Origin: Saprospiraceae bacterium
GTDB lineage: Bacteria > Bacteroidota > Bacteroidia > Chitinophagales > Saprospiraceae
Length of the DNA: 64,000 bases
Assembly (NCBI GenBank): GCA_016714895.1
Contig: JADKBV010000011.1
Coordinates: 992,001 to 1,056,000, forward strand
Direction of reading: 5' to 3'
Position numbers and translations under genes: made by a program. Shown here in pieces: positions 35,583-44,580 of the stretch (position 1 is the stretch's first letter; the number at the start of each line of letters is the position of its first letter). The notes below the pieces were generated by a model, which saw nothing but the letters and a program-made list of their open reading frames with translations, did no database searches and was not told the origin of the DNA.

Positions 35583-37070
35583 TTAATGAATAATTATGGT
35601 TTGAATTGCCTGAGGAGATATGCTCACATAAGATGATTGACCTTCACTCACAATTTCTATTGATTTTGGACTATTTTCGGGATTGAATACAATCAATACT
35701 TTGGTACCATCAGGATTTTCTACTGCTGTACACATAATTGACGGGTCATCCATTTTCCATCCTATTCGGGTTGCCCCGGGTCTGATAAATCTGCTGAAAT
35801 GTGACATCACATAATACAGCGGCGTGAAATATACTTCATCAGCTTCAGGGTCCACAATAACAGGTGCGACACACCAGTTTTTAAACCAATTAGGACCACC
35901 TTGCCTGTCAAGAACCATATTCCAATCCACCCAGCCATCGACCCAATTATTTAAACAGCCTATCATATCTGTCGCATAACGGTTGACCGGAGCATATTTT
36001 GGATGTAAATATTTTTCTTTTTCACTTGCCCAATCCCAACCCCAATCGGTAGCTTCTTTTTTCCAATACCATGGATCGTCCTGCCAATGAGGTATTTCAG
36101 AATCAACACAACCTTCCGTTTCTATCAGATATTTTTCCGGCGCTTTATGGTGAGCATACTGCAATTCTTTTGCAAAATAATCGTACGTACTCTCATACCA
36201 ATGAATGGCCGTTCCGGCAAAGTATCTGGAAGTTGTTTCATTTTTGTACATGGCGTCAACCCACTCAGGCAAACCAGCTCTGTTTTGGTCGTAGCCGAAT
36301 ATTTTTACATCTTTCCATCCGTCTTTTTCTAATTTTGGTCCGAGATGATTTTGAACAAATAGTGTCATTTCTTCGGGAGAAAAATGAGTGCTCTCCCAAT
36401 TGTTTCCATTGCCGTGTGGTTCATTGATAACCGTTATACCCCAAATGTTTATTCCTACTTTTTTATAAGCTTCCAGATATTTTGAAAAATATAAAGAAAA
36501 AGCATCATTGAATTCAGGGAGTAATTTTCCACCTACATAACTTTTATTATCTTTCATCCAGGGTGGGCAGGACCAGGGTGAAGCAATAATTTTGAAACCA
36601 TCCTTAGATATGGTTTGAGCTTCTTTAATCATCGGAATCAAATCATCTTTGTCATCTTCAATCGTAAAATGCTCCATTTCTAAGTCGTTTTCTACCTTGG
36701 CATAGGTGTAATTATTGAGTGAAAAATCGCAGGATGCAATGTGTGTGCGGGTTAGTGAATAATTGGCTCCCTCTTCACTAAAATAGGCCTCCAGGATTTT
36801 TTTTCTGTTTTGTTTACTTAACCGATTGAGTAAAGAAGCAGAAGCTTCGGTAAAAGAGCCACCAAAACCGGTGATGGTTTGAAATTTTTCTTCCGGAAGT
36901 AGTCGTATAACAATCTTTTTTTCTGAAGTTGTAAATTTTTCAACTTTTTGTAAAGAATGACCACTTTCAGAAGTTTCGTACACGGTAACCCCTGATGTAT
37001 TGTTTATGCCTTTATTACTCATTATTAAAATAAGAATTAAAAAACCAAATATGTATCGTTGTAAATTCAT
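35583..37070 (-). CDS. Exported glycoside hydrolase family 30 enzyme (beta-1,6-glucanase/beta-glucosidase type)
   Basis: 495 residues. Signal sequence MNLQRYIFGFLILILIMSNKG. GH30 hallmarks: TGFGGSFTEASASLL at the start of the barrel, SPWSCPPWMKDN, the acid/base Glu in VINEPHGNGNNWEST, and the nucleophile Glu in YLIETEGCVD; the C-terminal beta-sandwich ends the chain (IRPGATRIGWKMDDP onward). Known GH30 activities include beta-1,6-glucanase and glucosylceramidase. In this operon, removal of the beta-1,6-linked glucosyl branches of laminarin is the most sensible role. Its end and the symporter start are 14 bp apart; its start lies one base after the end of the exported GH17 gene. Confidence 0.9.
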   Translation of the reverse strand: MNLQRYIFGFLILILIMSNKGINNTSGVTVYETSESGHSLQKVEKFTTSEKKIVIRLLPEEKFQTITGFGGSFTEASASLLNRLSKQNRKKILEAYFSEEGANYSLTRTHIASCDFSLNNYTYAKVENDLEMEHFTIEDDKDDLIPMIKEAQTISKDGFKIIASPWSCPPWMKDNKSYVGGKLLPEFNDAFSLYFSKYLEAYKKVGINIWGITVINEPHGNGNNWESTHFSPEEMTLFVQNHLGPKLEKDGWKDVKIFGYDQNRAGLPEWVDAMYKNETTSRYFAGTAIHWYESTYDYFAKELQYAHHKAPEKYLIETEGCVDSEIPHWQDDPWYWKKEATDWGWDWASEKEKYLHPKYAPVNRYATDMIGCLNNWVDGWVDWNMVLDRQGGPNWFKNWCVAPVIVDPEADEVYFTPLYYVMSHFSRFIRPGATRIGWKMDDPSIMCTAVENPDGTKVLIVFNPENSPKSIEIVSEGQSSYVSISPQAIQTIIIH

Positions 37071-37071
37071 T

Positions 37072-38346
37072 TTAATCTTTTTTTGGTGGCGCTAAAACAG
37101 TTTGCATCATCAGATTTTTATCACCTGAAAACGTCTTTTGTATAGTTTTTCCATCTCTTTTCAAATTGGAAAAAACGTGATTATCTACCAAATTCCATAA
37201 AACAAACTTTGCTTTGCCATCTACGGTAAATATTCCGAAATGATTTTCAGAACCATTTTTGTTTGAACTGTCTTTCCAGGGTTCGTCAAACGCTTCAAAA
37301 TAGAAACAAGAAATATTTTCTGCATGAGTCCAATTTCTCATTTTTTGGTAATAAAGCGCTTGTTTGTATTCGTCAGAAGCTTTTGAACCAACGGCGCCAT
37401 AAAACCCATCGGAAACTGAAGCCCAACCCGTTTCTCCAATATGAATGGGTTTGTCCGGACTGATTGAATGGACATATGATTTTACATTTTTATATTGTTG
37501 TTTAGCAAATATCAACGCTCTTTCCATAGCAGTTTCGGCTTTTTGAACTTCATTAAATTCACTTTCATTATGAGGTGAAAACCAAAAATCCGGATTGTAA
37601 TGTGTGTTGTGATAAGGGTAGGTATGCATGGAAACATAATCAACCGCTTTAATCAGATTTTCTAAATCTATAGTGTGATAACCCGGGTCACCTCCGCCCC
37701 AGGAAGCAAAATCATCAGAACTGGTCACCCAAAGATCTTTAGACAACTTACCCTCTTTTTTGAGATTTTGTAAATGGTTGACCCATTTGAGTATTACCCA
37801 TGGTTGGACATAATAACTTGTTGCCCATTTGACCATGGCTTCATTTCCTACAGCTATGATTTTTACAATATCGGGATATGTATTCGCAAGTTCAACAGCC
37901 CTGTCAATTTCTACCGCATTTCTGTCACTTTCTTCATCATGATTTACAGGCAGATGCGTCCATGCATTTTTACAATCAATCCACGCCCCCAACATCACAT
38001 ACATTTCAAATGACGGATCTTCGTCTTTCATTTCTCTGATGACTTTGAGTATATTGGAGGCTTCAGCGAGATGAACATTATAGGTTCTTAATACCCGGAT
38101 ACCCATAGCGTACAAAATTTTTAAATCATCTTTGATTTGAATCAAAGTGGGCTGAATATCACGGGTTTTTTGTCGATATCCTCCATAACTAATGGCAAGA
38201 TATTCAGGATTGCCTAATATTTGAGCTGCTGTTTTATCCGGATTATTTTGACTATATACTGGTAAATTGGTAAAAGACATCAGAGTGATTAATAATAAAG
38301 GTATGATAAAATCTTTATATTTTACGGGTTTCGGTATCGTTTTCAT
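37072..38346 (-). CDS. Exported glycoside hydrolase family 17-like enzyme
   Basis: 424 residues with a signal peptide (KDFIIPLLLITLMSFTNLPVYSQ), in contrast to the cytoplasmic GH17 at 33049. GH17-type TIM barrel: MGIRVLRTYNVHL, VMLGAWIDCK, acid/base Glu in IIAVGNEAMVKW, VDYVSMHTYPYHN, nucleophile Glu in HIGETGWASVSDG, and CFYFEAFDEPWKD. Compared with the cytoplasmic copy it has insertions around residues 130-200 and 300-340, so its substrate preference may differ. Predicted to be periplasmic or surface-exposed and to act on beta-1,3-glucan chains. It is separated by one base from the GH30 gene, so the two are probably translationally coupled. Confidence 0.87.
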   Translation of the reverse strand: MKTIPKPVKYKDFIIPLLLITLMSFTNLPVYSQNNPDKTAAQILGNPEYLAISYGGYRQKTRDIQPTLIQIKDDLKILYAMGIRVLRTYNVHLAEASNILKVIREMKDEDPSFEMYVMLGAWIDCKNAWTHLPVNHDEESDRNAVEIDRAVELANTYPDIVKIIAVGNEAMVKWATSYYVQPWVILKWVNHLQNLKKEGKLSKDLWVTSSDDFASWGGGDPGYHTIDLENLIKAVDYVSMHTYPYHNTHYNPDFWFSPHNESEFNEVQKAETAMERALIFAKQQYKNVKSYVHSISPDKPIHIGETGWASVSDGFYGAVGSKASDEYKQALYYQKMRNWTHAENISCFYFEAFDEPWKDSSNKNGSENHFGIFTVDGKAKFVLWNLVDNHVFSNLKRDGKTIQKTFSGDKNLMMQTVLAPPKKD

Positions 38347-38364
38347 CTCATGGTATTTTTTGTT

Positions 38365-41300
38365 TTATTTGAGAATGTTACGTGATATACAAACTTCAAT
38401 TTTTTCTATTTCTCCGGTTCTTTCGAATAAAGAATTACTATCTGTTTGATTCAGTGATGTCCCGTCGTATTGTATATGTTTGCCCGAACTATAAGTTATG
38501 TCAGTTTTGTGGTCGTCACTGAGCTTGTAAATCACAGGTACCTGGCAGTAAGTAAAAAACAATTGATTGTTTTGTAGATGAATCGTTTTTTCTGTTCCGT
38601 TCAAATCGGTATAAACCACTGTTTTTGGTTCGGACACAAATTCAGAAGCCCGCAATAAAACCGGTCGGAACAACAACATACCGTTTTCAACCACGACGCC
38701 TAATTCTCCCCAACGGGTCAACAGATCTTCTTTGACCTGTCCTGTCATTCCCGGCTGTTGGGCACCGCGATGCATTGGTGTGTGTGAATAAGGATCGGTA
38801 GGGAATGCACCGTAAAGCACAGGTGATTTATGTACACCGATACCTGCCTGAATTTCGTAGTAATGTTCTAACAATCTGCCAGTTGTTTCTGCACTTTCTC
38901 CTGCTTCGACAGAATGTAGTGCAGCCTCTTGTACTGCAAGCAACAATTTGGAAACCATGTGCCAGTAGATGGAACCCAAACCTTCATAACCATAAAAGGT
39001 ACCCGACCGGCCGGTGAATGCTTTATGATGAAAAACCTTCTCATACATTTCCAAAAGAAGCGACGTTTCGTTTCGGACTAATTGTGCGTCTACTGTATGT
39101 TCAAATTTTTGTAATGCATTTTTTAAATCCCCGGCATTTTTAAAGTTTCCGTTAAAATGATAGAACCCTTTGATATCTTTTTCAACAATCGAAGTATCAT
39201 GTTTGTCTGTCATTTTTTTAATAAATGCCGATTTATGAACCTCTTCTGTTGGAATAATATTTTTTTGAAGAAATCCGGGCAAATTTTTATTCGGATACAG
39301 AATGTAGCTATATTGGTCCGGTCTGAATAACGCACTGTTTTTCATGGCGTCCAGGACAGCAAGACTATTTGCTCCCGTAAGATATCCCGAACTGAGCACA
39401 GCTACCTGTCCTTCCAACATTTCATCAAGATGGGTTATGGAAACGCCTTCATCTGAATAGGTCATGAGATTATAAGCATGATACAGGCCATCTTGTCTTT
39501 GATTACATCGTATGGAATGTTCTGTAAAGTCAATACTTAACCGGATAAAACGTTTTAACCCATTGAGACTGGCCGTCCTTTTTTTACCCCAAAATCCGGA
39601 TTTATATATTTGTGACCTGTAATCAGAAGCCGCTTTGCCCAATTGATCCAAAATTATTTTGCGATGTTGATCGTCTATTGACCCTTCGAGTAAATTATGG
39701 TGGGTCTCCAAAGTTTCTCTTACACTATGATAAAACTCTACCAATTCATTGGATAGTTTTATGTGTTCCAATGTTGTATTTTCAAATGTTTTTTCCAAAA
39801 AGACCAAAAATCTTCGCATATAATACAACGTCACCATAGAAACTCCGTTGCCGACCAATGCATTATTGGCATCATTCCATTCAGGACGTTGGGTGTTTAA
39901 CCAAATTCCGCCCTCAGGAATAAAATTGGAAAGTTTTGCAAGCAAAGTTACCAATAATTTTTCGACAAGATTAACATGGTATATCGAATCCTCATTGTCT
40001 CTCAGCAAGGCCCCATCACCACCTAGAGATTCCCGTTTTTTTCTGATTACATGATCTTTGGTTGCATCAAAATCGATGGTGTCTTTCGGGTTTTTGACGA
40101 TATCTTCATAAGGTTTTATAATGTATGGGACACCCGCGTAAACAAATAAATCTTTATCAAAATAGGAAGACAATCCGCCCGGATTGAATTTTTCAATGAT
40201 TTCTAAAAATTTCTGGAGATAAATAATCTGATGGTCTCCCCAATATCCGATGTATGACCATGGATCATCCGGTTCTATCGTCTCCCAGTCAAATCCATCT
40301 TTTGTCACCCTGTAAGGATTGTACCCATCAAAAGTGGATGCATTGACAAACTTACATATCATTCCGTCAATATATCCGGGATATGAATATGCCAAAGCTT
40401 CCCAATTCTGAAAGATATCCCGCCAGTTACCTTCGTAATCAAGAATTTTTTCACCTGAATGTTCGTCGCGAAGATTGATGGAAAACTTATTCCACGGCCT
40501 GCTGGGATCACCATGCCGTCTGCTGAATTTGAGCGGAAGATATTCTGTGCTGAGTCTGATCAGGTCAGCATCACCCGTTGATTGCGCCTTTTCGGACAAT
40601 GTTGTATGCCTGAAATTTGATTCCAGCGATACAAAAAAGGTTTGATGTTTTTCGTAAACTTCCCGGTTAGCGCGACGGATGTATTGTTCAAAATCAGTTT
40701 TATCGATCCAATACCCGTTGTCAAATATTCCACCACGCATGATGTTAAAAAGAACATTCGAATAGTTTCTGCTATCCTGTAAAGTATCCCGGGTATGTTG
40801 AAGGCCGTCAGCAGAAGCAACCAGGAGTTTGAGATTTCGGGTTCCTTTCCGGATGTCCTTTTCGATAATATTTGTCAAATCAGGATTGGACTGAATCTCT
40901 TCTGTCAACTGAATCACCTGACTGTGGTTTTTATTTACATCGGCGATAATCTGCCATGATAGGTTTTTACCCTTTTCCAGAAGGATCTTTTTTGATATAA
41001 AATAGGCACCTTTTTCGCCTTTGATGTCGGTTTCTTCTCTTACCTCCTCTCCTTTACGGAATGAGTCCAGTTGAAGGGATGACAACAAATAGGTAACATC
41101 ATGCAACCCGACAGACCAAACAACATTGGCTTTTAATGCTTCACTGGGTTCTGCTTTGTCCACAATGACAGCACTGAGTGCAAAAATACCTAAACCTGAG
41201 GATTTGTGCAGTTCACTCCTTTTATAAGCATCCACGAGATTGCTGCTGGCTCTTTGTAAATCACTGCTTACACCACAGGGCATAATATTCTGAATCCCGT

Positions 41301-41814
41301 CCAACAGTGTGATGTTCAAATCCTTGTCACTTTGATTAATCAGGACTGATGACTTGACAAAACCAAACGCATCACTTGATGCCCATGAATATCTGAAAGT
41401 CAATTGATAATCACACAATATCTCTTCAAAAACTATTTTATTGCCATAGATACTTTTGTACAGATTTTGTTCCGTTTTTTGTTGAGGATTTTTTCTTACA
41501 GAAAATGGTTCCCAAATAACTTTTTTTCCTTCGGTGATAATCTGAAAAATTGATTTGTTTCCGGTGATATCCGCAAACTCAGTGATTTTGTCATCCGTAT
41601 AATAAGGAAATATGGCATATTCCGCATTTTTACGTCCGGCCGTAAGTCCTCCGTTACTGGAAATGAACATCCAATGGTCTGAGTCACTTACGATACTCAT
41701 AAAAAAAGGACGCATTTGGTTATGATGGGAAATCTTCAAAAACGGTTCATTGCCAAACTCTTCAAAGGTCAATGTCGTTTGTTCTGAAATTTCAGATTCG
41801 TTTTGGTGGTTCAT
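38365..41814 (-). CDS. GH94-like beta-1,3-glucan phosphorylase (GH149/GH161 type)
   Basis: 1149 residues, no signal peptide, hence cytoplasmic. It has the large N-terminal beta-sandwich of cellobiose-phosphorylase-like proteins (HWMFISSNGGLTAGRKNAE, FPYYTDDKITE), an alpha/alpha-barrel catalytic region with LVGNGVSMVTL preceded by PEWNDANNALVG (candidate catalytic Asp), and a C-terminal part with VHKSPVLYGAFPTDPYSHT and a PGMTGQVKEDLLTRWGELG segment near phosphate-binding regions. The length (about 1100-1200) fits GH149 and GH161 phosphorylases, which act on beta-1,3-gluco-oligosaccharides, better than GH94 cellobiose phosphorylases (about 800). Expected reaction: oligo-beta-1,3-glucan + phosphate to glucose 1-phosphate and a shorter chain. 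Assignment between GH149 and GH161 cannot be made by eye. Confidence 0.75.
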   Translation of the reverse strand: MNHQNESEISEQTTLTFEEFGNEPFLKISHHNQMRPFFMSIVSDSDHWMFISSNGGLTAGRKNAEYAIFPYYTDDKITEFADITGNKSIFQIITEGKKVIWEPFSVRKNPQQKTEQNLYKSIYGNKIVFEEILCDYQLTFRYSWASSDAFGFVKSSVLINQSDKDLNITLLDGIQNIMPCGVSSDLQRASSNLVDAYKRSELHKSSGLGIFALSAVIVDKAEPSEALKANVVWSVGLHDVTYLLSSLQLDSFRKGEEVREETDIKGEKGAYFISKKILLEKGKNLSWQIIADVNKNHSQVIQLTEEIQSNPDLTNIIEKDIRKGTRNLKLLVASADGLQHTRDTLQDSRNYSNVLFNIMRGGIFDNGYWIDKTDFEQYIRRANREVYEKHQTFFVSLESNFRHTTLSEKAQSTGDADLIRLSTEYLPLKFSRRHGDPSRPWNKFSINLRDEHSGEKILDYEGNWRDIFQNWEALAYSYPGYIDGMICKFVNASTFDGYNPYRVTKDGFDWETIEPDDPWSYIGYWGDHQIIYLQKFLEIIEKFNPGGLSSYFDKDLFVYAGVPYIIKPYEDIVKNPKDTIDFDATKDHVIRKKRESLGGDGALLRDNEDSIYHVNLVEKLLVTLLAKLSNFIPEGGIWLNTQRPEWNDANNALVGNGVSMVTLYYMRRFLVFLEKTFENTTLEHIKLSNELVEFYHSVRETLETHHNLLEGSIDDQHRKIILDQLGKAASDYRSQIYKSGFWGKKRTASLNGLKRFIRLSIDFTEHSIRCNQRQDGLYHAYNLMTYSDEGVSITHLDEMLEGQVAVLSSGYLTGANSLAVLDAMKNSALFRPDQYSYILYPNKNLPGFLQKNIIPTEEVHKSAFIKKMTDKHDTSIVEKDIKGFYHFNGNFKNAGDLKNALQKFEHTVDAQLVRNETSLLLEMYEKVFHHKAFTGRSGTFYGYEGLGSIYWHMVSKLLLAVQEAALHSVEAGESAETTGRLLEHYYEIQAGIGVHKSPVLYGAFPTDPYSHTPMHRGAQQPGMTGQVKEDLLTRWGELGVVVENGMLLFRPVLLRASEFVSEPKTVVYTDLNGTEKTIHLQNNQLFFTYCQVPVIYKLSDDHKTDITYSSGKHIQYDGTSLNQTDSNSLFERTGEIEKIEVCISRNILK

Positions 41815-41847
41815 CGTTTTGTTAGGATGTTTAATTTTAGTATGAAA

Positions 41848-42675
41848 TTAATTTGTTTTTTTGTAAACACGAACATAATCAACTTCCATTTTCTGTGGAA
41901 ACGGAGTCTGTGTTGTCGGAAAACCAACAAAATTACCTCCTACGGCAATATTAAGGATCATAAAAAAGGGTTGATCATACACCCATTCTCCGGGGACATC
42001 TTCTTTTGTAATTCTTTGAAATAAATAATCATTGACAAAAAAGTCAATCTTATCCTCATCCCATTCGATAGCATAAACATAAAAATTATTGTCAAACCTG
42101 TCATTGAGCAAAGAATAACTTTTTCCTACAGAATTGCCACCTGAATATCCCGGACCATGTACAGTTCCGTACATGGTATTTGGCGCCTGACCTCTCAATT
42201 CCATGATGTCTATCTCACCACATAACGGCCAACTGACTTCATTGATGTTTTCGCCAAGCATCCAGAAAGCAGGCCATATTCCGGGTCCGTAAGGTGTTTT
42301 GATACGGGCCTCAAAACGACCGTATTTTTGGGCAAACAATCCTTGTGTTTTTAATCTGGCCGAAGAGAAGTTTGCTCCTCCGAATGGTTGATTGAGCGCA
42401 GTAATCACTAAATTACCACTACCGTCCAAACCTACATTTTCAGGTCTTTGGGTATAGGTTTGAAACTCGCCGTTGCCCCAGCCATTCTGCCCGGTGCCGA
42501 TATCATAAGTCCATTTTTGAGGGTCAGGAGCCTGGTTTTTTTCTCCCTCAAACTCATCACTCCAGGTAAGGGTCCAGTTTCTGGTTTCCAATTTTTGAAC
42601 ATCATCTGTCTGACAACCCGTTGATATAATCAGACCAATTCCCAGGAAAAGATTTAATATATTTATGCTTTTCAT
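41848..42675 (-). CDS. GH16 laminarinase (endo-beta-1,3-glucanase), lipoprotein
   Basis: 275 residues. The signal ends in a lipobox (LIISTGC-Q), so the enzyme should be lipid-anchored, probably at the outer membrane. GH16 jelly-roll: WSDEFEGEKNQAP near the N-terminus, KYGRFEARIKTPYGPGIWPA, the catalytic signature GEIDIMELRG (E-x-D-x-x-E with nucleophile and acid/base Glu), YVYAIEWDEDKIDFFVND, and FFMILNIAVGGNF at the end. This is the standard laminarinase form with no extra carbohydrate-binding module; the binding modules appear instead on the next lipoprotein. It would cut laminarin at the cell surface into oligosaccharides. Confidence 0.93.
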   Translation of the reverse strand: MKSINILNLFLGIGLIISTGCQTDDVQKLETRNWTLTWSDEFEGEKNQAPDPQKWTYDIGTGQNGWGNGEFQTYTQRPENVGLDGSGNLVITALNQPFGGANFSSARLKTQGLFAQKYGRFEARIKTPYGPGIWPAFWMLGENINEVSWPLCGEIDIMELRGQAPNTMYGTVHGPGYSGGNSVGKSYSLLNDRFDNNFYVYAIEWDEDKIDFFVNDYLFQRITKEDVPGEWVYDQPFFMILNIAVGGNFVGFPTTQTPFPQKMEVDYVRVYKKTN

Positions 42676-42693
42676 TTTACTGCTGTTTTATTT

Positions 42694-44574
42694 TTATTTT
42701 CGGAATAAAATATTGTCAAAATAAATGTCACCGTTTCCTTCTACTTTGATTTGAAACACATTGTTTAAGTCGACAGGGGCAAATGCTGACAATGGGATAT
42801 CAATACTACTCCATCCTGAAGTGGGCACTGTCAAACTAAAAGGTGTTTCAATAGGTCCGGGACTGATGAGAAAGATTTTCAACTCAGTGGAGTTGGCTGT
42901 CCAAAAATCAATATGGAAAAACTGAAAAGTAGATACATTTTGATTGCTTCCGAATTGTGTGCCCTGATAATTTAAACCTTCATAACGCAACGTTTTATTA
43001 TTTTGAATCTGAATTTCGGTCACTTTTGTTGCCTGACCCCAGTCGGGATTCAGGTTAGTACCGGCCACATTGGTATAAGCATCGCTGAAGATGGATAAAA
43101 CATTAGCTGCCGGATATGTCGGAGTTGGTGCAGCCACCGTTGGTGCGGTCGGTCCTCCGCCGCCACCGGATTTATAAAAATATACATTGTCAATATACAC
43201 ATTTGGATAATCTCCTGAAAGTACCAGTTGTGCCAGATTACCCCTCCTTGTCAAACCTGTGAAAGAAGAAAGAGGAACATCGATGCCTACCCAATTTTGA
43301 CTCACGACCAATGGGGTGGAAAAGGACAATTCGTGTTCTGAATCATCACCCCCTCCAAATGTGTTATTTGGTCCGAAATCGATGAGTTTAATCTTAAAAG
43401 ATTTTCCCGGAGCAACCGGATCAGGTGTCCACATATCGAGATGAAAATGGGTCATATTGGTCGCATTGATGGTTGTTGACGAAAATTCAATACCAACAAA
43501 ATTGAGATTTTTGTACTGAATCACATCATCATTCTGAACCTGAATAAAGGATTCTTCAGCAGTTGAAAACTGCCATCTGGTGTTCCACGTGTCAACAGGA
43601 ACGTTTGTATAGACATTGCTATACATCGAAATCACATCTGCCGCCGGTTTATTGGGTGCCTGTGCCGGTGTGACAGGTTTTGGCGTAGTTACATTTGATT
43701 TGACGATCAAAGCTCCTGTGGCTTCTTTGGTACCCACTTTTGCTGTAATGATGGCTTCTCCCATACCAATGACGGTTATTTCCCCGGTTTGATCAACGGT
43801 AGCAATGTTTTCATCTGAGGAGGTGAAGGTAAAATAAGCTACAGATGCATCGACCGTTTGGTTTATACCATTAGGCAGGTTGGCTGAAGCTTTGAAGCCG
43901 GTAATCCGAATTTTTTCATTCACTTCAGCTTCTCTGATGACTTCTTTTCCTTCCATAATGGCAAATCCCTGATGAGCTACCGTACCTAAATTTTCAAATT
44001 TTACTTCGTCAATCCAGAAGGTATATCCATTACCTTCTTCAGGTCCTTCTGAGTAAAAAAACATTCCCCGTTCCGCTGTCAGTTTTGAAGGATCAGGTAT
44101 CGGAATGAAATATTTTTTCCAATTGGTATTGATCTTTAATCCGGATACAGAGGCTGTATATTTGTTGTCACCCAAGTCATTTCCAAAACCTACTATATCT
44201 AACGTTGCCGATTTGGTCGCTTTTGCCCAAAAGGTCAGGACATTAAAAGAAGAAAGGTTTCTTCCCGATCCGGTGAAAAAAGCACCTCCGGCATACGCTC
44301 CCAAAGGGTCATTGGCGTCCGGTACCTCAAATCTCATAGAAGCTGCCGAGTTATCATACGTTTCTTTATTGTCTACCTGGAATGCCGCCGGCACAGATCC
44401 GCCGAAAGCTGCATAATTTAACCCATCGCTGAATCCATCGATGAATACCGCAGGGTTTGTTGGATAACCCGGTGCCTGAAGGTCCGTTACATCACGTTCA
44501 CAAGCCATCACAATAATACTTATGATCCCTGCAAATAATATTCTGTTTATGTTCTTTTGATTAAAAAATTTCAT
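42694..44574 (-). CDS. Multi-module glycan-binding lipoprotein with a BIG_2-like domain
   Basis: 626 residues. Lipobox IISIIVMAC-E. Domain order: an N-terminal jelly-roll module (about 35-200; FDSAASMRFEV-like segment DNSAASMRFEVPDAND and FWIDEVKFENLG), a bacterial Ig-like group 2 domain (about 205-295; TFTSSDENIATVDQTGEITV), then two related modules of ~145 residues, each opening with A-A-x-V-(I/L)-S-(M/I)-(Y/F)-S-(N/D)-x-YTNV (VISMYSNVYTNV and VLSIFSDAYTNV) and ending in (Y/F)-(I/F)-DN-(V/I)-x-F. Modules of this last type are familiar as C-terminal appendages of Bacteroidota laminarinases. No catalytic motif is seen. Role inferred: a surface glycan-binding protein that presents beta-glucan to the GH16 and to the fusion protein, filling the place of SusD/SusE. 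Confidence 0.8.
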   Translation of the reverse strand: MKFFNQKNINRILFAGIISIIVMACERDVTDLQAPGYPTNPAVFIDGFSDGLNYAAFGGSVPAAFQVDNKETYDNSAASMRFEVPDANDPLGAYAGGAFFTGSGRNLSSFNVLTFWAKATKSATLDIVGFGNDLGDNKYTASVSGLKINTNWKKYFIPIPDPSKLTAERGMFFYSEGPEEGNGYTFWIDEVKFENLGTVAHQGFAIMEGKEVIREAEVNEKIRITGFKASANLPNGINQTVDASVAYFTFTSSDENIATVDQTGEITVIGMGEAIITAKVGTKEATGALIVKSNVTTPKPVTPAQAPNKPAADVISMYSNVYTNVPVDTWNTRWQFSTAEESFIQVQNDDVIQYKNLNFVGIEFSSTTINATNMTHFHLDMWTPDPVAPGKSFKIKLIDFGPNNTFGGGDDSEHELSFSTPLVVSQNWVGIDVPLSSFTGLTRRGNLAQLVLSGDYPNVYIDNVYFYKSGGGGGPTAPTVAAPTPTYPAANVLSIFSDAYTNVAGTNLNPDWGQATKVTEIQIQNNKTLRYEGLNYQGTQFGSNQNVSTFQFFHIDFWTANSTELKIFLISPGPIETPFSLTVPTSGWSSIDIPLSAFAPVDLNNVFQIKVEGNGDIYFDNILFRK

Positions 44575-44580
44575 GTCAGT

